Assembly: GCA_031119395.1 (NCBI GenBank) | Contig: JAVHYA010000044.1 | Span: 1 to 43,890, forward strand | From: Pseudomonadota bacterium | GTDB taxonomy: Bacteria > Pseudomonadota > Gammaproteobacteria > Burkholderiales > Burkholderiaceae_C | DNA: 43,890 nucleotides | Direction: 5' to 3' | Shown: positions 1 through 10,024 of the stretch, in pieces | Position numbering within the stretch: the stretch's first letter is position 1 | How the letters are laid out: every line of letters begins with the position of its first letter | Notes under the pieces: model-generated | The model's input: the letters and a program-made list of their open reading frames with translations, nothing else | Databases searched by the model: none | Told to the model about the DNA's origin: nothing | Program-made: the position numbers and the translations under genes

Positions 1-3000
1 ATCCCGCGCGGCGGCGGCACCGGCTACACCGGCGGCGCCATTCCGCTGACCTGGAGGAGCGCGGTCATCAACACCGAGAAGCTCGAGGCGATGACCGAGG
101 TCGAGATGAAGGTGCTGCCGGGCCTGGACGGCCGCGAGGTGCCGACGATCTGGACCGAGGCCGGCGTGGTCACGCAGCGCGTGGCCGATGCGGCCGAGCG
201 CGCGGGCTACGTCTTCGCGGTCGACCCCACCTCGGCCGAGGCCTCCTGCGTGGGCGGCAACGTCGCCATGAACGCGGGCGGCAAGAAGGCCGTGCTGTGG
301 GGCACGGCGCTGGACAACCTCGCCTCCTGGCGCATGGTCACGCCGCAGGCCGAGTGGCTCGAAGTCACGCGCGTCGGCCACAACCTGGGCAAGATCCACG
401 ACGCCGAGAGCGCCGTGTTCGAGCTGCAGTACTTCGCCGCCGACGGCAAGACGCCGCTGCGCACCGAGCGGCTGGAGATCGCCGGCAGGACCTTCCGCAA
501 GGAGGGGCTGGGCAAGGACGTGACGGACAAGTTCCTCTCGGGCCTGCCGGGCATCCAGAAGGAAGGCTGCGACGGCCTCATCACCAGCTGCCGCTGGGTG
601 GTGCACCGCATGCCGGCGCACACGCGCACCGTGTGCCTCGAATTCTTCGGCAACGCCAAGGACGCCGTGCCCTCGATCGTCGAGATCAAGGACTTCATGT
701 TCGCGGAGCAGAAGCGCAGCGGTGTGCTGCTCGCGGGCCTCGAACACCTGGACGACCGCTACCTCAAGGCCGTCGGCTACGCCACCAAGAGCAAGAAGCA
801 CGGCGGCGGCCTGCCGAAGATGGTGCTCTTCGGCGACATCGCGGGCGACGACGCCGACGCGGTGGCGCGCGTGACCAGCGAGGTGGTGCGCATCGCCAAC
901 TCGCGCTCGGGCGAGGGCTTCATCGCCATCAGCCCCGAGGCGCGCAAGAAATTCTGGCTCGACCGCAAGCGCACGGCCGCCATCAGCCGCCACACCAACG
1001 CCTTCAAGATCAACGAGGACGTGGTGATCCCGCTGCCGCGCATGGCCGAGTACACCGACGGCATCGAGCGCATCAACATCGAGCTGTCGCTGCGCAACAA
1101 GATCGCGCTGGCCAACGAGCTCGAGGCCTTTCTCTCGCGCGGCAACCTGCCGCTGGGCAAGACCGACGACGCGCACGAGATCCCCTCGGCGGAGCTGCTC
1201 GAAGGCCGTGTGCAGCAGGCCATCGCGCTGGTGCGCGAGGTGCGCGCGCGCTGGATGAGCTGGCTGGGCGACGTGGAGTCGCTCTTCCCTCGGCTGCAGG
1301 ACCATTCGCTGCGCGCGAGCTGGAAGAGCGAGATCAGGGCGCCGCTGGCGCAGATCTTCTCGGGTGCCGAGTTCGCGCCCATCCTGGCCGAATGCAACGC
1401 CATCCACCAGCGCGTGCTCAAGGGCCGCGTGTGGGTCGCGCTGCACATGCACGCCGGCGACGGCAACGTGCACACCAACATCCCCGTCAACAGCGACAAC
1501 TACGAGATGCTGCAGACCGCGCACGAGGCGGTGGAGCGCATCATGAAGCTGGCGCGCAGCCTGGACGGCGTGATCTCGGGCGAGCACGGCATCGGCATCA
1601 CCAAGCTGGAGTTCCTGACGGACGAGGAGCTGGCCCCCTTCGCGCAGTACAAGCGGCAGGTCGACCCCGAGGGCCGCTTCAACCGCGGCAAGCTGCTGCG
1701 CGACGGCTCGCACGCGCTGGAGGCCGACCTCACCAGCGCCTACACGCCCAGCTTCGGCCTCATGGGCCACGAGTCGCTCATCATGCAGCAGAGCGACATC
1801 GGCGCCATCGCCGATTCGGTCAAGGATTGCCTGCGCTGCGGCAAGTGCAAGCCGGTGTGCGCCACCCACGTGCCGCGCGCCAACCTGCTCTACAGCCCGC
1901 GCAACAAGATCCTCGCCACCTCGCTGCTGGTGGAGGCCTTCCTGTACGAGGAGCAGACGCGCCGCGGCGTGTCGATCAAGCACTGGGAGGAGTTCGAGGA
2001 CGTGGCCGACCACTGCACGGTCTGCCACAAGTGCCTCACGCCCTGCCCGGTGAAGATCGACTTCGGCGACGTGTCGATGAACATGCGCAACCTGCTGCGC
2101 AAGATGGGGCAGAAGAGCTTCCGCCCCGGCAACGCGGCGGCGATGTTCTTCCTCAACGCCACCAACCCGACGACGATCAAGGCCGTGCGCACCGGCATGG
2201 TCGAAGTCGGCTTCAAGGCCCAGCGCCTGGCCAACGACTTCTTCCGCCTGCCGGCCAAGAAGCAGACCGCGCACCCGCCCGCCACCCTGGGACCGGCGCC
2301 GATCAAGGAACAGGTCATCCACTTCGTCAACAAGAAGATGCCCGGCGGCCTGCCCAAGAAAACGGCGCGCGCGCTGCTGGACATCGAGGATGCGGACTAC
2401 GTGCCGATCATCCGCGACCCGAAGGCCACCACCTCCGAGACGGAGGCGGTCTTCTACTTCCCGGGCTGCGGGTCCGAGCGCCTGTTCTCGCAGGTCGGCC
2501 TGGCCACGCAGGCGATGCTGTGGCATGCCGGCGTGCAGACCGTGCTGCCGCCCGGCTACCTGTGCTGCGGCTACCCGCAGCGCGGCTCGGGCCAGTTCGA
2601 CAAGGCCGAGCAGATGATCACCGACAACCGGGTGCTCTTCCACCGCGTCGCCAACACGCTCAACTACCTCGACATCAAGACCGTGGTGGTGAGCTGCGGC
2701 ACCTGCTACGACCAGCTGCAGGGCTACCAGTTCGACAAGATCTTCCCCGGCTGCCGCATCATCGACATCCACGAGTACCTGCTGGAGAAGGGCGTCAAGC
2801 TCGAGGCCAACGCATCGGCCTACCTGTACCACGACCCCTGCCACACGCCCATGAAGCTGCAGGACCCGATGAAGACGGTGAAGTCGCTGGTCGGCGAACA
2901 GGTGCTCAAGAGCGACCGCTGCTGCGGCGAATCCGGCACGCTGGGCGTCTCGCGGCCCGACATCTCGACCCAGATCCGTTTCCGCAAGGAAGAGGAGCTG

Positions 3001-3243
3001 AAGAAGGGCGAGGCCGCGCTGCGCAGCAAGGCCGGCCTGGGCGAGAAGGACAACATCAAGATCCTCACCAGCTGCCCGAGCTGCCTGCAGGGCCTCTCCC
3101 GCTACGGCAACGACCTCGACAACGGCCTGCTCGAGGCCGACTACATCGTGGTCGAGATGGCCCGCCAGATCCTCGGCGAGGACTGGATGCCGAAGTACGT
3201 CGAGGCCGCGAACCAGGGCGGCATCGAGCGGGTGCTGGTGTGA
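1..3243 (+). CDS. FAD-linked oxidase / Fe-S oxidoreductase fusion (5' end outside window)
   Basis: The reading frame is open from base 1, so the N-terminus is missing; 1080 residues are visible. The first codons encode the glycine-rich FAD-binding signature [12 protein letters not shown] of the FAD_binding_4 (GlcD/D-lactate dehydrogenase) family. A FAD-oxidase C-terminal domain follows, with [12 protein letters not shown] near 1444-1482 and SGEHGIG near 1576. Next come two 4Fe-4S motifs ([11 protein letters not shown] at about 1828-1860, [11 protein letters not shown] at about 2014-2046) and two cysteine-rich CCG domains (CCGYPQRG near 2563, CCGESGTLG near 2920). The fusion joins what are separate GlcD and GlcF subunits in glycolate oxidase, so oxidation of a 2-hydroxyacid with electrons passed to quinone is inferred; the substrate cannot be read from sequence. 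The downstream HIT gene overlaps its stop codon. Confidence 0.9.
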   Translation: MPRGGGTGYTGGAIPLTWRSAVINTEKLEAMTEVEMKVLPGLDGREVPTIWTEAGVVTQRVADAAERAGYVFAVDPTSAEASCVGGNVAMNAGGKKAVLWGTALDNLASWRMVTPQAEWLEVTRVGHNLGKIHDAESAVFELQYFAADGKTPLRTERLEIAGRTFRKEGLGKDVTDKFLSGLPGIQKEGCDGLITSCRWVVHRMPAHTRTVCLEFFGNAKDAVPSIVEIKDFMFAEQKRSGVLLAGLEHLDDRYLKAVGYATKSKKHGGGLPKMVLFGDIAGDDADAVARVTSEVVRIANSRSGEGFIAISPEARKKFWLDRKRTAAISRHTNAFKINEDVVIPLPRMAEYTDGIERINIELSLRNKIALANELEAFLSRGNLPLGKTDDAHEIPSAELLEGRVQQAIALVREVRARWMSWLGDVESLFPRLQDHSLRASWKSEIRAPLAQIFSGAEFAPILAECNAIHQRVLKGRVWVALHMHAGDGNVHTNIPVNSDNYEMLQTAHEAVERIMKLARSLDGVISGEHGIGITKLEFLTDEELAPFAQYKRQVDPEGRFNRGKLLRDGSHALEADLTSAYTPSFGLMGHESLIMQQSDIGAIADSVKDCLRCGKCKPVCATHVPRANLLYSPRNKILATSLLVEAFLYEEQTRRGVSIKHWEEFEDVADHCTVCHKCLTPCPVKIDFGDVSMNMRNLLRKMGQKSFRPGNAAAMFFLNATNPTTIKAVRTGMVEVGFKAQRLANDFFRLPAKKQTAHPPATLGPAPIKEQVIHFVNKKMPGGLPKKTARALLDIEDADYVPIIRDPKATTSETEAVFYFPGCGSERLFSQVGLATQAMLWHAGVQTVLPPGYLCCGYPQRGSGQFDKAEQMITDNRVLFHRVANTLNYLDIKTVVVSCGTCYDQLQGYQFDKIFPGCRIIDIHEYLLEKGVKLEANASAYLYHDPCHTPMKLQDPMKTVKSLVGEQVLKSDRCCGESGTLGVSRPDISTQIRFRKEEELKKGEAALRSKAGLGEKDNIKILTSCPSCLQGLSRYGNDLDNGLLEADYIVVEMARQILGEDWMPKYVEAANQGGIERVLV

Positions 3244-3710
3244 GCGCCGCCGCATTCACCCCGCCCGCCGGCCCGGTGGCCGGCTGCGCGCTGTGCGAGT
3301 CGGCCGGCGGCCGCCTGCTCTTCGAGAACGCGTCGCTGCGCGTGATCCATGCGCAGGAGGCCGGTTTTCCGGCCTTCTACCGCGTCGTCTGGCGCGAGCA
3401 TGCGCGCGAATTCACCGACCTCGGGCGCGCACAGCGCATGCACTGCGTCGATGCCGTGGCCGCGGTCGAGTCGGCGCTGCGCGCCCACCTGGCGCCCACC
3501 AAGGTCAACGTCGCCACGCTGGGCAACGCGGTGCCGCACCTGCACTGGCACGTCATCGCGCGCTTCGACTGGGACAGCCACTTCCCGGCGCCCGTCTGGG
3601 CCGGCGCGGCACGCGAGGCACCGGCCGACCGGCTCGCCGCCGTCGAGGCCCGCCTGCCGGCGCTCGAGCGCGAACTGCTCGCGCAACTCGGCGCGCTGCC
3701 TCCCACCTGA
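3240..3710 (+). CDS. HIT-family (histidine triad) protein
   Basis: This is a 156-residue protein with the histidine-triad signature HLHWHV (about residues 101-106), typical of HIT nucleotide hydrolases/transferases that act on phosphoramidate or dinucleoside polyphosphate bonds. A CxxC pair (CALCE) near the N-terminus could bind zinc, as in some family members. The start is GTG at 3240, whose last two bases are part of the upstream TGA (GTGTGA), so translation is probably coupled to the flavin/Fe-S gene. The exact substrate is unknown; the family assignment is firm, the physiological role is not. Confidence 0.88.
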   Translation: MSAAAFTPPAGPVAGCALCESAGGRLLFENASLRVIHAQEAGFPAFYRVVWREHAREFTDLGRAQRMHCVDAVAAVESALRAHLAPTKVNVATLGNAVPHLHWHVIARFDWDSHFPAPVWAGAAREAPADRLAAVEARLPALERELLAQLGALPPT

Positions 3711-3738
3711 TCCATCCTTCAAGGCACCGACTTCCACC

Positions 3739-4149
3739 ATGGCAGGCCTCCAAGCCGGCGCACCGACGCCCACCGCCCTCACCCTCCACGGCCAGTCGCG
3801 CGTGCTGGAGATCGCGTTCTCCGACGGCGCGAGCTTCCGCATCCCCTTCGAGCTGATGCGCGTGTGCTCGCCCTCCGCCGAGGTGCAGGGCCACGGGCCC
3901 GGCCAGGAAACCCTGCAGACCGGCAAGCGCGAGGTCGACGTGGTCGACCTGCAGCCCGTCGGCCACTACGCGGTGCAGCCCACCTTCAGCGACGGCCATG
4001 CGAGCGGCATCTACTCGTGGGCGCTGCTGTACGAACTGGGCAGCCGCCAGGACGAGCTCTGGGCCGACTACCTGCGCCGCCTGGCCGAGGCGGGCATGGA
4101 CCGCGATGCGCCCATGCCGGCACGCAGCGGCCATGGCTGCAGCCACTGA
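3739..4149 (+). CDS. DUF971 (GBBH-like N-terminal) domain protein
   Basis: The product has 136 residues. The core (about residues 14-115) matches the DUF971 fold, which is also the N-terminal domain of gamma-butyrobetaine hydroxylase: an ILEIAFSDG-like strand (here LEIAFSDGASFRIP), then VVDLQPVGHYAVQPTFSDGH and GIYSW. No catalytic domain follows, so this is the stand-alone form. The ATG at 3739 was chosen because the domain begins soon after it; the frame stays open upstream inside the HIT gene. A DUF971 gene next to ubiE is a common betaproteobacterial arrangement. Its biochemical function is unknown. Confidence 0.85.
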   Translation: MAGLQAGAPTPTALTLHGQSRVLEIAFSDGASFRIPFELMRVCSPSAEVQGHGPGQETLQTGKREVDVVDLQPVGHYAVQPTFSDGHASGIYSWALLYELGSRQDELWADYLRRLAEAGMDRDAPMPARSGHGCSH

Positions 4150-4175
4150 ACGCGGCTGGGGCGTGACCGCCGCCT

Positions 4176-4240
4176 GCTATGAAATCCATAGCTGCCCACG
4201 CCCATCCTGCGGGCGCCGCGGGCCGATTCGGCTCGAAAAT
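4176..4240 (+). repeat. Interspersed three-hairpin repeat, copy A
   Basis: Copy A of a family with six copies in this window. It has a first stem GCTAT-N7-ATAGC (4176-4192), a second GC-rich stem CGCCC/GGGCG, and a third GGCCGATTCGGC-like hairpin followed by an A-run. It lies between the DUF971 gene and ubiE, in the same direction as both. Confidence 0.8.
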
Positions 4241-4282
4241 GCCCGCCATGCAATGACCGCCGCGTCGGCAAGGTCGTCCGCC

Positions 4283-4309
4283 TTGCACTTCGAGCTTCCG
4301 ACCTAACAT
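4283..4309 (+). promoter_or_regulatory. Candidate ubiE promoter
   Basis: TTGCAC (4283-4288) and TAACAT (4304-4309) are separated by 15 nt, slightly short for a sigma-70 promoter. Initiation would be only a few bases before the ATG at 4320, and there is no Shine-Dalgarno in front of that codon. Confidence 0.35.
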
Positions 4310-4319
4310 TCCCATCGCC

Positions 4320-5051
4320 ATGAGCACCACCCACTTCGGCTTCGAATCCGTCGACGAGAACGACAAGGCCCGCCGCGTGCGCGGCGTGTTCGACTCCGTC
4401 GCCTCGCGCTACGACGTGATGAACGACCTCATGTCGATGGGCCTGCACCGCGCGTGGAAGGCCTACACCGTCATGGTCGCCAACGTGCGCGAGGGCTCGA
4501 AGGTGCTCGACATCGCGGGCGGCACGGGCGACCTGGCGCTGGCCTTCGCGAAGAAGGTCGGCGCCACCGGCGAGGTGGTGCACACCGACATCAACGAGGC
4601 CATGCTGCGCACCGGCCGCGACCGGCTGCTGGACGCCGGCGTGGTGCTGCCCACCCTGGTCTGCGACGCCGAGAAGCTGCCCTTTCCCGACCACCACTTC
4701 GACGTCGTGACGGTGGCCTTCGGCCTGCGCAACATGACGCACAAGGACGCGGCCATCCGCGAGATGAACCGCGTGCTCAAGCCGCGCGGCAAGCTGCTGG
4801 TGCTGGAGTTCTCGCAGGTGGCGCAGCCGCTGCGCAAGGCCTACGACTGGTATTCGTTCAAGGTGCTGCCGCGGCTGGGCAAGATGGTCGCGGGCGACGC
4901 CGACAGCTACCGCTACCTGGCCGAATCGATCCGGATGCACCCCGGCCAGGAAGAGCTCAAGACCCTCATGAAGGAGGGCGGTTTCGGACATGTGGACTAT
5001 CACAACATGACTGGCGGTGTCGTGGCCCTGCATGTTGGAATCAAGTGCTGA
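4320..5051 (+). CDS. ubiE: Ubiquinone/menaquinone C-methyltransferase UbiE
   Basis: A 243-residue class I SAM-dependent methyltransferase that methylates the ring carbon of the benzoquinol precursor in ubiquinone synthesis. The UbiE signature [19 protein letters not shown] is near residues 23-41, the SAM-binding motif [10 protein letters not shown] near 63-72, and the family segment VAFGLRNM near 137-144. The length matches the family (about 240-250). It opens the ubi block of this window (ubiE, Tim44-like protein, ubiJ, ubiB). No Shine-Dalgarno is visible before the ATG, and a candidate -10 lies 11 nt upstream. Confidence 0.97.
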   Translation: MSTTHFGFESVDENDKARRVRGVFDSVASRYDVMNDLMSMGLHRAWKAYTVMVANVREGSKVLDIAGGTGDLALAFAKKVGATGEVVHTDINEAMLRTGRDRLLDAGVVLPTLVCDAEKLPFPDHHFDVVTVAFGLRNMTHKDAAIREMNRVLKPRGKLLVLEFSQVAQPLRKAYDWYSFKVLPRLGKMVAGDADSYRYLAESIRMHPGQEELKTLMKEGGFGHVDYHNMTGGVVALHVGIKC

Positions 5052-5204
5052 ACAGGACCGCCGCTCCGGCTGCGGCCTGGCAAAGCCGGTTCCGCGCCGG
5101 CCGCGCGTGGCCTGCTCTGCGGCCGTGCGGATCGTGGGGTGCGGGCATCGCCGCTCGGTGGGTGGTGAAGAGTTTGAGTTGAAGACGTTCGAGGAGACGT
5201 GACG

Positions 5205-6212
5205 ATGAAAAGAAATCTTTGGGCCGTGTTGCTCGTGTGTGCCTCGGTGGCACTCGTGAGCCTGGATGCCGATGCCAAGCGCATGGGCGGTGGCAAGTCC
5301 TTCGGGCGCCAGTCGAACAACGTGACGCAGCGCGAGGCGACGCCGCCGGCCGCCCCCGGCGCGCCGACGCAGAACGCCACCAACAACGCCGCCGCGGCCA
5401 AGCCCGCCACGGCCGCGCCCGGCGCGCAGGCGCCGCGCCGTCCCTGGGCCGGCATCCTCGGCGGCCTGGCGGCCGGCCTCGGCCTGGCCTGGCTCGCCAA
5501 CTCGCTCGGCCTGGGCGCCGGCTTCGCCAACATGCTGCTGATCGGCCTGCTGGTGCTCGCCGCCGTCATGGTCTGGCGCATGCTGAGCAACCGCGGCCGC
5601 CAGTCGTCCTCGGGCAACCTGGCCTTCCAGGGCGTGGGCGGCGCGGCGGATGCACGCGCCCCCGCGCAGTACAGCCCCAACAACGTCGGCAACGACGCGT
5701 CGGCCCGCCCGTGGGAACGCAACACGGCGGCCTTCGACGGCAGCGCGCCTGCGGCCACCGGCCACTCGGCGCTGGGCGGCACGGGCGTGTCGATCGGCTC
5801 CGCGCTGTCGGGCGCGCAGGGCTGGGGCGTGCCGCAGGGCTTCGACGCCGACGGCTTCCTCGCCGCGGCCAAGCGCAACTTCGTGACGCTGCAGGACGCC
5901 TGGGACCGTGCCGACATCGGCACGCTGCGCTCGATGATGACCGACGGCATGGTCGACGAGATCCGCTCGCAGCTCGGCGAGCGCGAGCGCTCCTCGGGCG
6001 GCCAGCCCAACAAGACCGAGGTGGTCATGCTCGACGCCAAGCTGCTGGGCATCGAGGAGCTGCCCGACGCCTACCTGGCGAGCGTGGAGTTCTCCGGCAT
6101 GATCCGCGAGGACGCCTCGGCCGGCCCGGCGCCGTTCCGTGAGGTGTGGAACATGAGCAAGCCGACCCACGGGGGCGGCTGGCTGGTGGCGGGGGTCCAG
6201 GCCCTGCAATAA
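5205..6212 (+). CDS. Tim44-like domain membrane protein
   Basis: The 335-residue product begins with a signal peptide or signal anchor (KRNLWAVLLVCASVALVS, residues 2-19). A low-complexity Ala/Pro/Asn linker follows, then a glycine-rich hydrophobic stretch and a transmembrane segment at about residues 80-128 (GILGGLAAGLGLAWLANSL, then NMLLIGLLVLAAVMVW). The C-terminal 120 residues form a Tim44-like/NTF2-type domain (GFDADGFLAAAKRNFVTLQDAW onward, in pieces). The ATG at 5205 sits 8 nt after a GGAG box; an in-frame GTG at 5199 is too close to it. The position between ubiE and ubiJ-ubiB is conserved in related bacteria, so a scaffolding role near the quinone-synthesis machinery is possible but unproven. 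Confidence 0.85.
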   Translation: MKRNLWAVLLVCASVALVSLDADAKRMGGGKSFGRQSNNVTQREATPPAAPGAPTQNATNNAAAAKPATAAPGAQAPRRPWAGILGGLAAGLGLAWLANSLGLGAGFANMLLIGLLVLAAVMVWRMLSNRGRQSSSGNLAFQGVGGAADARAPAQYSPNNVGNDASARPWERNTAAFDGSAPAATGHSALGGTGVSIGSALSGAQGWGVPQGFDADGFLAAAKRNFVTLQDAWDRADIGTLRSMMTDGMVDEIRSQLGERERSSGGQPNKTEVVMLDAKLLGIEELPDAYLASVEFSGMIREDASAGPAPFREVWNMSKPTHGGGWLVAGVQALQ

Positions 6213-6258
6213 GCCTGGAGCGTCACTCGACGGGCGCCGCCTGGGCGGTGCCAAGCCG

Positions 6259-6264
6259 GATAAT
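6259..6264 (+). promoter_or_regulatory. Candidate -10 element for leaderless ubiJ transcript
   Basis: GATAAT lies 6 nt before the ATG at 6271. A transcript starting the usual 6-7 nt downstream would begin at the start codon itself. No clear -35 hexamer is seen, and GGGGA directly abuts the ATG, too near to act as a Shine-Dalgarno. Confidence 0.45.
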
Positions 6265-6270
6265 GGGGAC

Positions 6271-6831
6271 ATGGCCACACCATCGTCCCCATTCGCTTTT
6301 CTGGAAGAGTTCGCCGCGCGCATCGGCGAGCGCCTGCAGCCGCCGGCCTGGGCGATCCACGAGGTGCAGCACCGCGCGGTGCTGTTCATCAACCACGTGC
6401 TGCAGCAGGAGCCCGAGGCGCAGGACCGCCTGGCGCGCCAGCAGGGCCGCGTGGTGCTGGTGCAGTGGCGCCGGATCCAGGTGCGCGTGGTCGCGACCCC
6501 GGCCGGGCTGCTCGACCTGGCGCCCGAGACTGCCGTTCCCGACCTCACCCTGACCGTCACCGAAGCGTCGCCGCTGGCGCTCGCCGGTGCCACGCTGCGC
6601 GGCGACAAGCCTGCCGTGCAGATCGAGGGCGACGTGCAGCTCGCGGCCGAGATCAACTGGCTGGTCGACCACGTGCGCTGGGACGTCGAGGACGACCTCG
6701 CGCGGCTCATCGGCGACGCCCCGGCGCACGCCATCGGCACCGCCGCCCGTCGCGTGACCGGCGCACTGCGCGAGTTCATCGACAAGGCGGCCAAGCCCCG
6801 TTCGGACCGCCCGGCGAGCAGCGCCGAATGA
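6271..6831 (+). CDS. ubiJ: Ubiquinone biosynthesis accessory factor UbiJ (SCP2 domain)
   Basis: The 186-residue protein has the layout of UbiJ: an N-terminal SCP2/sterol-carrier-like lipid-binding domain (about residues 25-125) and a C-terminal amphipathic, charged helical tail. UbiJ is thought to present hydrophobic ubiquinone intermediates within the soluble Ubi complex. The sequence is divergent, as is usual for this family, so the call rests on domain type, length and its place directly before ubiB. The stop overlaps the ubiB start (ATGA at 6828-6831), which implies translational coupling. Confidence 0.85.
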   Translation: MATPSSPFAFLEEFAARIGERLQPPAWAIHEVQHRAVLFINHVLQQEPEAQDRLARQQGRVVLVQWRRIQVRVVATPAGLLDLAPETAVPDLTLTVTEASPLALAGATLRGDKPAVQIEGDVQLAAEINWLVDHVRWDVEDDLARLIGDAPAHAIGTAARRVTGALREFIDKAAKPRSDRPASSAE

Positions 6832-8393
6832 CGCGCTTCACGCGCGGCATCTTCATCGTCTGGGTCGCGCTGCGCTACGGCCTGGACGAGCTCGTCCTCA
6901 CCAGCTTCCAGAAGCCGTGGCTGCGCGTGCTGGCGAGCATCGTCTCGGTGGGCCGCAACCTCGACGCGCCGCGCGGCCAGCGCCTGCGCGAGGCGCTGGA
7001 GCGGCTGGGGCCGATCTTCGTCAAGTTCGGCCAGGTGCTCTCCACGCGCCGCGACCTCCTGCCACCCGACATCGCCGACGAGCTGGCCTGGCTGCAGGAC
7101 CGCGTGCCGCCCTTCGACTCGGCGATCGCCGTGGCCACCATCGAACGTGCGTTCAAGCGGCCGGTGGGCGAGATCTTCGAGCAGTTCGACGTCACGCCGG
7201 TGGCCAGCGCCTCGATCGCGCAGGTGCACTTCGCCACCCTGCGCGACCCGCATGGCGGCATCCGCGAGGTGGCGGTGAAGGTGCTGCGCCCCGGCATGCG
7301 TGGCGTGATCGACAAGGACCTCGCGCTCATGGCCATGATGGCCGGCTGGGTCGAACGCGCTTCGGCGGACGGCAAGCGCCTCAAGCCGCGCCAGGTCGTG
7401 GCGGAGTTCGACAAGTACCTGCACGACGAGCTCGACCTGGTGCGCGAGGCGGCCAACGCCGCCCAGCTGCGCCGGAACATGGCCTCGCTGGACATGCTGC
7501 TGATCCCGGAGATGTTCTGGGACCTGTGCCACGAGGAGGTCATCGTGATGGAGCGCATGCACGGCGTGCCCATCGCCCAGCTGGACCGCCTGCGCGCGGC
7601 CGGCGTCGACATCCCCAAGCTGGCACGCGACGGCGTCACCATCTTCTTCACCCAGGTGTTCCGCGACGGCTTCTTCCACGCCGACATGCACCCCGGGAAC
7701 ATCCAGGTCAGCCTGGCGCCCGAGACCTTCGGGCGCTACATCTCGCTGGACTTCGGCATCGTCGGCACGCTGACCGAGTCCGACAAGGAGTACCTGGCGC
7801 AGAACTTCGCCGCCTTCTTCCGGCGCGACTACAAGCGGGTGGCGGAGCTGCACCTGGAAAGCGGCTGGGTGCCCGAAGGCACGCGGGTGGACGAGCTGGA
7901 AGGCGCCATCCGCACCGTGTGCGAGCCGTATTTCGACCGGCCGCTCAAGGAGATCTCGCTGGGCATGGTGCTGATGCGGCTGTTCCAGACCTCGCGCCGC
8001 TTCCACGTCGAGATCCAGCCCCAACTGGTGCTGCTGCAAAAGACGCTGCTGAACATCGAGGGCCTGGGCCGCCAGCTCGACCCCGAGCTCGACCTGTGGC
8101 ACACGGCCAAGCCCTTCCTGGAGAAGTGGATGGCCGACCAGATCGGCCCGCGCAAGCTGTGGGAGCAGCTGCGCGCCGAGGCACCGCGCTACGCCAAGCT
8201 GCTGCCGCAGTTGCCGCGCCTGCTGCACGACTACCTGGAGCACCGGCCCGCCGACCACCGCCGCGAGCTGCTCGAGCTGCTGGCGGCGCAGAAGCGCACC
8301 AACCGGCTGCTGCAGGGCATCGTCTACGCTGGCATAGGTTTTGTATTGGGTCTGATCCTGATCCAGGTGCTGCTGCGCGTGGCCCTGTTCTGA
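6828..8393 (+). CDS. ubiB: Ubiquinone biosynthesis kinase-like protein UbiB
   Basis: The 521-residue product belongs to the ABC1/ADCK/UbiB atypical kinase family. Visible are the family-specific [17 protein letters not shown] segment (about residues 66-82), the Ala-rich loop ASASIAQVH, the lysine of [10 protein letters not shown], and the ADMHPGNI and LDFGIVG catalytic and metal-binding motifs. Two hydrophobic segments at the C-terminus (about residues 495-520, from [17 protein letters not shown]) anchor it in the inner membrane. UbiB is an ATPase needed for aerobic ubiquinone synthesis. The start codon overlaps the ubiJ stop. Confidence 0.96.
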   Translation: MTRFTRGIFIVWVALRYGLDELVLTSFQKPWLRVLASIVSVGRNLDAPRGQRLREALERLGPIFVKFGQVLSTRRDLLPPDIADELAWLQDRVPPFDSAIAVATIERAFKRPVGEIFEQFDVTPVASASIAQVHFATLRDPHGGIREVAVKVLRPGMRGVIDKDLALMAMMAGWVERASADGKRLKPRQVVAEFDKYLHDELDLVREAANAAQLRRNMASLDMLLIPEMFWDLCHEEVIVMERMHGVPIAQLDRLRAAGVDIPKLARDGVTIFFTQVFRDGFFHADMHPGNIQVSLAPETFGRYISLDFGIVGTLTESDKEYLAQNFAAFFRRDYKRVAELHLESGWVPEGTRVDELEGAIRTVCEPYFDRPLKEISLGMVLMRLFQTSRRFHVEIQPQLVLLQKTLLNIEGLGRQLDPELDLWHTAKPFLEKWMADQIGPRKLWEQLRAEAPRYAKLLPQLPRLLHDYLEHRPADHRRELLELLAAQKRTNRLLQGIVYAGIGFVLGLILIQVLLRVALF

Positions 8394-8451
8394 ACCGTCC
8401 TTTTCTTCCGCCTTTCGTCCCGTCCCCGCACGTCCCGAGGAGAACACTGCC

Positions 8452-9900
8452 GTGCTGCTGACCCTGGTCATCGTCTACCTGCTCGTCACGATCGCCATCG
8501 GCCTGTGGGCCGCCAAGCGGGTCAAGAACACGACGGACTTCGCGATCGCCGGCCGCCACCTGCCGCTGTACATGATCGTCACCACCACCTTCGCGACCTG
8601 GTTCGGGTCCGAAACGGTGCTGGGCATCCCGGCCAAGTTCATCGAGGGCGGCCTGAACGGCGTGGTCGAGGACCCCTTCGGCGCCGGCACCTGCCTGATC
8701 CTGGTGGGCCTGTTCTTCGCCGGCAAGCTCTACCGCATGACGCTGCTGACCATCAGCGACTACTACCGCGAGCGCTACGGGCGCGCGGTGGAAGTGATGT
8801 GCTCGCTCATCATCATGCTCAGCTACCTGGGCTGGGTGTCGGCGCAGGTCACGGCGCTGGGGCTGGTGTTCAACCTGCTGTCGGGCGGGGTGGTGAGCAT
8901 CCCGGTGGGCATGGTGATCGGCGTGCTCTCGATCCTGGCGTACACGCTCTTCGGCGGCATGTGGTCGGTGGCGGTGACCGACTTCATCCAGATGATCATC
9001 CTGGTGCTGGGCCTGGCCGTGATCGCGATGTTCGCCGGCAACATGGCCGGCGGCGCCGACAAGGTGATCGACCTGGCCATGAGCCGTGACCTCTTCAAGT
9101 TCTGGCCGGAGCCGAGCTGGCACGACATCATCTTCTTCTTCGCCGCCGCCATCACGATGATGCTGGGCTCCATTCCGCAGCAGGACGTGTTCCAGCGGGT
9201 GATGTCGGCCAACAGCGTCAAGGCGGCCACGCGCGGCCCGGTCATCGGTGGCGCGGCGTACATCCTCTTTGCGGCGGTGCCCATGTTCCTGGTGGCCAGC
9301 GCGCTGATCATCATGCCGGAGCAGACGGCCACCCTGCTGAAGGAGGATCCGCAGAAGGTGCTGCCCACCCTGGTGCTGGAGAAGATGCCCTTCGTCATGC
9401 AGGTGCTCTTCTTCGGCGCGCTGCTGTCGGCCATCAAGTCCACCGCATCGGCCACGCTGCTGGCGCCCAGCGTGACCTTCACCGAGAACATCTGGCGCCA
9501 GTTCCGGCCGGCCGGCAGCGACCGCGAGAACCTGCGCACCATGCGCATCACCGTGCTGCTGTTCAGCGCCGCGGTGCTGGCCTACGCCATCCGCATGCAG
9601 GGCACCTCGATCTACGAGCTGGTGTCGGGCGCCTACCAGGTGCCGCTGGTCGGCGCCTTCGTGCCGCTGGTCTTCGGCCTGTACTGGAACCGCGGCACCA
9701 CGCAGGGGGCGATCGCGGCCGTGGTGCTGGGCATCGGCGTGTGGCTGCTCGGCCTGGCCATGCCCTGGGGCGCCGTGTTCCCGGCCCAACTGGCCGGCGT
9801 GCTGGCCTCGATGGCCGGCATGGTGCTCGGGTCGCTGGCGCCGCAGTGGCTGGCCAACGTGCGCACGCCGCACCGGCCGCTGGCCACCGAGCCCGCCTGA
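8452..9900 (+). CDS. Sodium:solute symporter (SSS family)
   Basis: A 482-residue polytopic inner-membrane protein with about 13 hydrophobic segments. The N-terminal region ends in KNTTDFAIAGRHLP followed by TTTFATWFGSETVLGIP, the pattern of TM1-TM2 in the SSS family (PutP, PanF, sugar and carboxylate carriers), and SIPQQDVFQRVMSA is the family segment around TM7. It would couple Na+ entry to uptake of an organic solute; the solute cannot be inferred. The start is GTG at 8452 with GAGGAGAA 7 nt upstream. It stands alone between ubiB and the fmdB promoter. Confidence 0.9.
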   Translation: MLLTLVIVYLLVTIAIGLWAAKRVKNTTDFAIAGRHLPLYMIVTTTFATWFGSETVLGIPAKFIEGGLNGVVEDPFGAGTCLILVGLFFAGKLYRMTLLTISDYYRERYGRAVEVMCSLIIMLSYLGWVSAQVTALGLVFNLLSGGVVSIPVGMVIGVLSILAYTLFGGMWSVAVTDFIQMIILVLGLAVIAMFAGNMAGGADKVIDLAMSRDLFKFWPEPSWHDIIFFFAAAITMMLGSIPQQDVFQRVMSANSVKAATRGPVIGGAAYILFAAVPMFLVASALIIMPEQTATLLKEDPQKVLPTLVLEKMPFVMQVLFFGALLSAIKSTASATLLAPSVTFTENIWRQFRPAGSDRENLRTMRITVLLFSAAVLAYAIRMQGTSIYELVSGAYQVPLVGAFVPLVFGLYWNRGTTQGAIAAVVLGIGVWLLGLAMPWGAVFPAQLAGVLASMAGMVLGSLAPQWLANVRTPHRPLATEPA

Positions 9901-9948
9901 GCGGGCAGGGCGGGCCGCCGAGCCCGGCGGCCACAGAGGGGCGCAGCC

Positions 9949-9954
9949 TATAAT
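9949..9954 (+). promoter_or_regulatory. -10 element upstream of the fmdB-DUF502-aspS group
   Basis: A perfect TATAAT stands 70 nt before the fmdB start, in the only sizeable gap (9901-10024) of this stretch. The matching -35 region is GC-rich and poor (near CGGCGG), so the promoter is either activator-assisted or weak. Confidence 0.5.
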
Positions 9955-10024
9955 CGAGGGCTTTGCAAGCCGCCCCCGCCGGCTTGCGCGTTTGCGTTTC
10001 CACCCCCTCCAATTCCCGGATCCG

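Noticed and set aside
297-3239. Plus-strand open frame of about 1000 codons overlapping the first gene
   Set aside because: It is Arg/Ala/Gly/Pro-rich and motif-free over this span; only its last 156 codons, the HIT protein from 3240, are real.
4068-8471. Very long open frame on the minus strand (over 1400 codons)
   Set aside because: It is antisense to ubiE, the Tim44-like gene, ubiJ and ubiB. It has a biased Ala/Arg/His/Gln composition with no domain, the usual product of GC-rich third positions.
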